Source of the DNA: Methylobacterium sp. W2
GTDB lineage: Bacteria; Pseudomonadota; Alphaproteobacteria; Rhizobiales; Beijerinckiaceae
Reading direction: 5' to 3'
NCBI RefSeq assembly: GCF_020662345.1
Contig: NZ_VMOA01000052.1
Location: 1-37,312, forward strand
DNA length: 37,312 nt
Numbering within the stretch: position 1 is the first letter of the stretch; each line of letters starts with the position of its first letter. This document shows positions 36,143 to 37,312 of the stretch, piece after piece. Both the position numbers and the translations under genes were made by a program. Under the pieces are notes generated by a model that was not told the DNA's origin, searched no databases, and worked only from the letters and a program-made list of their open reading frames with translations.

Positions 36143-36559
36143 TCAGGCCTGAGCCGGTCCACCGGCTCCAGACACCTCATCCAGGCAGTTCCAGATGCTC
36201 TGGACTGATGTCAGCACGAAACCATCCGTCACCGCGATATGATCGGTCTTATAGGCGCAGAACTGTTTCAGTCTGTTGGCCTGGGACATTCCGACGTCGA
36301 CGGAGGTGAAATCCTCTTTCGCCAGCATCCAAACGAGGTTGTCGAGGGCTTCGAGACCGCGCGCCGCCATGGCACGGAAGATGTCACGTTCGGTGACGAT
36401 TCCGATGATGGCGCCATCCGTGGCACGGTCACCGTCGATCACGACGAGGGCGTCGACGCCAGGGCTGCGCAGCAACCGCAATGCGTCCCGCGCCGAACGA
36501 TCCATTCGGATGTATTGCAGGCGGCCTGCGCCATTGCCGGTCCACTGGCTGGCTACCAT
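36143..36559 (-). CDS. CBS-domain protein with degenerate second repeat
   Basis: This encodes a 138-aa protein. One complete CBS motif spans about residues 15-68 (RMDRSARDALRLLRSPGVDALVVIDGD...IIGIVTERDIFRAM). The second (about 86-125) keeps only the first half pattern (VDVGMSQANRLKQFCAYKTDHIAVTDG) and lacks the usual G-x-V-T-x-x-D ending. CBS pairs bind adenosine nucleotides and act as energy sensors. AGGGAGG stands 7 nt before the ATG at 36559. TTGACA (36625-36620, minus) and a GntR-like palindrome lie directly upstream, so it may be regulated together with the oxalate genes. Confidence 0.78.
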   Translation of the reverse strand: MVASQWTGNGAGRLQYIRMDRSARDALRLLRSPGVDALVVIDGDRATDGAIIGIVTERDIFRAMAARGLEALDNLVWMLAKEDFTSVDVGMSQANRLKQFCAYKTDHIAVTDGFVLTSVQSIWNCLDEVSGAGGPAQA

Positions 36560-36599
36560 GGCGTCGCCTCCCTCAGGGATCGCTTGTTGAATGACGACT

Positions 36600-36625
36600 C
36601 TGGTATGCAGAATACCTGTTGTCAA
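36600..36625 (-). promoter_or_regulatory. CBS gene promoter -35 box with candidate GntR operator C
   Basis: Minus strand: TTGACA (36625-36620), one base, then CAGGTAT-TCTGC-ATACCAG (36618-36600). The one-base gap between -35 and palindrome is identical to that at site B before oxc. The arms match 13 of 14 positions of YTGGTAT-N5-ATACCAR. It ends 41 bp before the CBS start codon. Confidence 0.6.
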
Positions 36626-37020
36626 CGGAATAAATAGAACTATGGTGCCGGTGGCTGGGCCGGGAAGAGCGGCCGCCTCAATGCCATTGATGGGCATCGC
36701 CTGGTCGGGCCCGCGCCGGAGAGCCCCGGTGCAGGGTCAATGTGCGTGGACGGATCCACCGCCCGGTACGGGCTTTTCCAGTATACGACACCGTTTTATG
36801 GCTCTGATCCGGGCGCAGAGCGGCTTCGGCTCGTGTTGGACGTAGTATGCACGCATGGGCATAGCAGGGTGGTATTTGTCCATTAGTACTGTTTGCATTG
36901 CATGGCTCGCATCAAACATTGCTTGATTTGATGACTTATTGAAAATAATCCCCGTTTGCTGCATTGCGGAATCGATTTTTCTGCATCTCTCTCTTGACGA
37001 GCCGACACGTCCGAGAGAGG

Positions 37021-37039
37021 CTGGTATTCCACATACCAG
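37021..37039. promoter_or_regulatory. Candidate GntR operator D, upstream of the antiporter
   Basis: CTGGTAT-TCCAC-ATACCAG is perfectly symmetrical over both 7-bp arms. It lies 102 bp upstream of the antiporter start and is the cleanest of the four sites. Confidence 0.62.
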
Positions 37040-37140
37040 AACGCTGGCAGCGCCAAGGGCTGGCTTTCTCCAGGACCGGATGCCGGTCAACCGGCTCCAA
37101 TGCCTCGAATGATGCACAATAGAACAACGTGGAGGACGCA

Positions 37141-37312
37141 ATGACGAGGGCGGAAACAACGACCGAGCGGGTATCCGATGGATACCGCTGGGGTCAGCTG
37201 GTGATCGGCGTGATCTGCATGGTGATGATCGCCAACCTGCAATACGGCTGGACGTTCTTCGTCCCCGACATCCAGAAGAAGTTCGGCTTCGACCGGGCGG
37301 CGATCCAGTGGG
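37141..37312 (+). CDS. Oxalate/formate antiporter-like MFS transporter, N-terminal part
   Basis: This is the first 57 codons of a major-facilitator protein; the rest lies outside the window. After a polar start (MTRAETTTERVSDGYRWG), the first membrane helix reads QLVIGVICMVMIANLQYGW, followed by TFFVPDIQKKFGFDRAAIQW. The I-x-x-Q-Y-x-W-T pattern and the loop before helix 2 are like the oxalate:formate antiporter OxlT family. Such a carrier would import oxalate and export formate, matching oxc and frc nearby. GGAGG lies 6 nt before the ATG. A GGTATCC-GAT-GGATACC palindrome sits inside its first codons (37170-37186). Confidence 0.85.
   Translation, partial: MTRAETTTERVSDGYRWGQLVIGVICMVMIANLQYGWTFFVPDIQKKFGFDRAAIQW

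Larger units (their letters stand above)
36560..37140. other. 581-bp divergent regulatory region between the CBS gene and the antiporter
   Basis: No gene is supported here. The region carries operators C and D and a lone TGGTAT half-site at 36870-36875. The middle part (about 36890-36985) is AT-rich and would fit a promoter for the antiporter. A TTGACG at 36994-36999 has no good -10 partner. Confidence 0.6.

Noticed and set aside
36890..36915. TTTGCATTGCATGGC near the antiporter resembling TTTTGCAATGCAATGC at about 36028
   Set aside because: The similarity is short, low-complexity and not symmetrical, so I cannot separate it from chance.
36737..37159. 140-codon minus-strand frame upstream of the antiporter
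   Set aside because: It overlaps the antiporter start, has no ribosome site and no recognisable domain.

Overview
The window reads as a GC-rich chromosomal segment of a methylotrophic alphaproteobacterium, most likely a Methylobacterium/Methylorubrum relative. The grounds are the gene content (oxalyl-CoA decarboxylase and formyl-CoA transferase, B12-dependent methylmalonyl-CoA mutase, a phasin, ergothioneine genes), an alphaproteobacterial LexA with GTTC-N7-GTTC operators, and the SRP RNA lying just upstream of dnaX. I ran no database search, so the genus is an inference.

Region 1 to about 28.4 kb is mostly housekeeping. It opens with the start of dnaX and the SRP RNA (minus strand). A PepSY-like periplasmic protein, a ComM-type AAA+ protein, ManC, methylmalonyl-CoA mutase and a DUF817 membrane protein follow. 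Next come small unknown proteins, an anchored HtrA-type protease, a secreted 85-aa protein translationally coupled to a membrane J-domain protein, a D-Ala-D-Ala carboxypeptidase with a SPOR domain, and a phasin. Then come clpS-clpA, an egtB-egtD operon, murI, rpsD, gltA, gltX, comEC and lexA. The lexA promoter carries three GTTC half-sites in tandem at an 11-bp period.

Region 28.7 kb to the end is an oxalate catabolism locus. A GntR/FCD regulator (minus) is divergent from oxc and frc (plus). After an intervening minus-strand block of four genes (a CBS-domain protein, a YdhR-like protein, a 608-aa P-loop protein with a Zeta-toxin-like kinase core, and a 53-aa membrane protein), the 5' end of an oxalate/formate antiporter begins at 37141 and runs off the window.

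The most interesting signal is a 19-bp palindrome of the form YTGGTAT-N5-ATACCAR. It occurs four times, always between genes: in front of the gntR gene, in front of oxc, in front of the CBS gene and in front of the antiporter. Two of the four copies sit one base downstream of a perfect TTGACA box. Together they outline a candidate GntR regulon that ties oxalate uptake, activation and decarboxylation to the CBS protein. The second point of interest is the 608-aa Zeta-like protein, which has no recognisable antitoxin beside it and whose large flanking domains I do not recognise.
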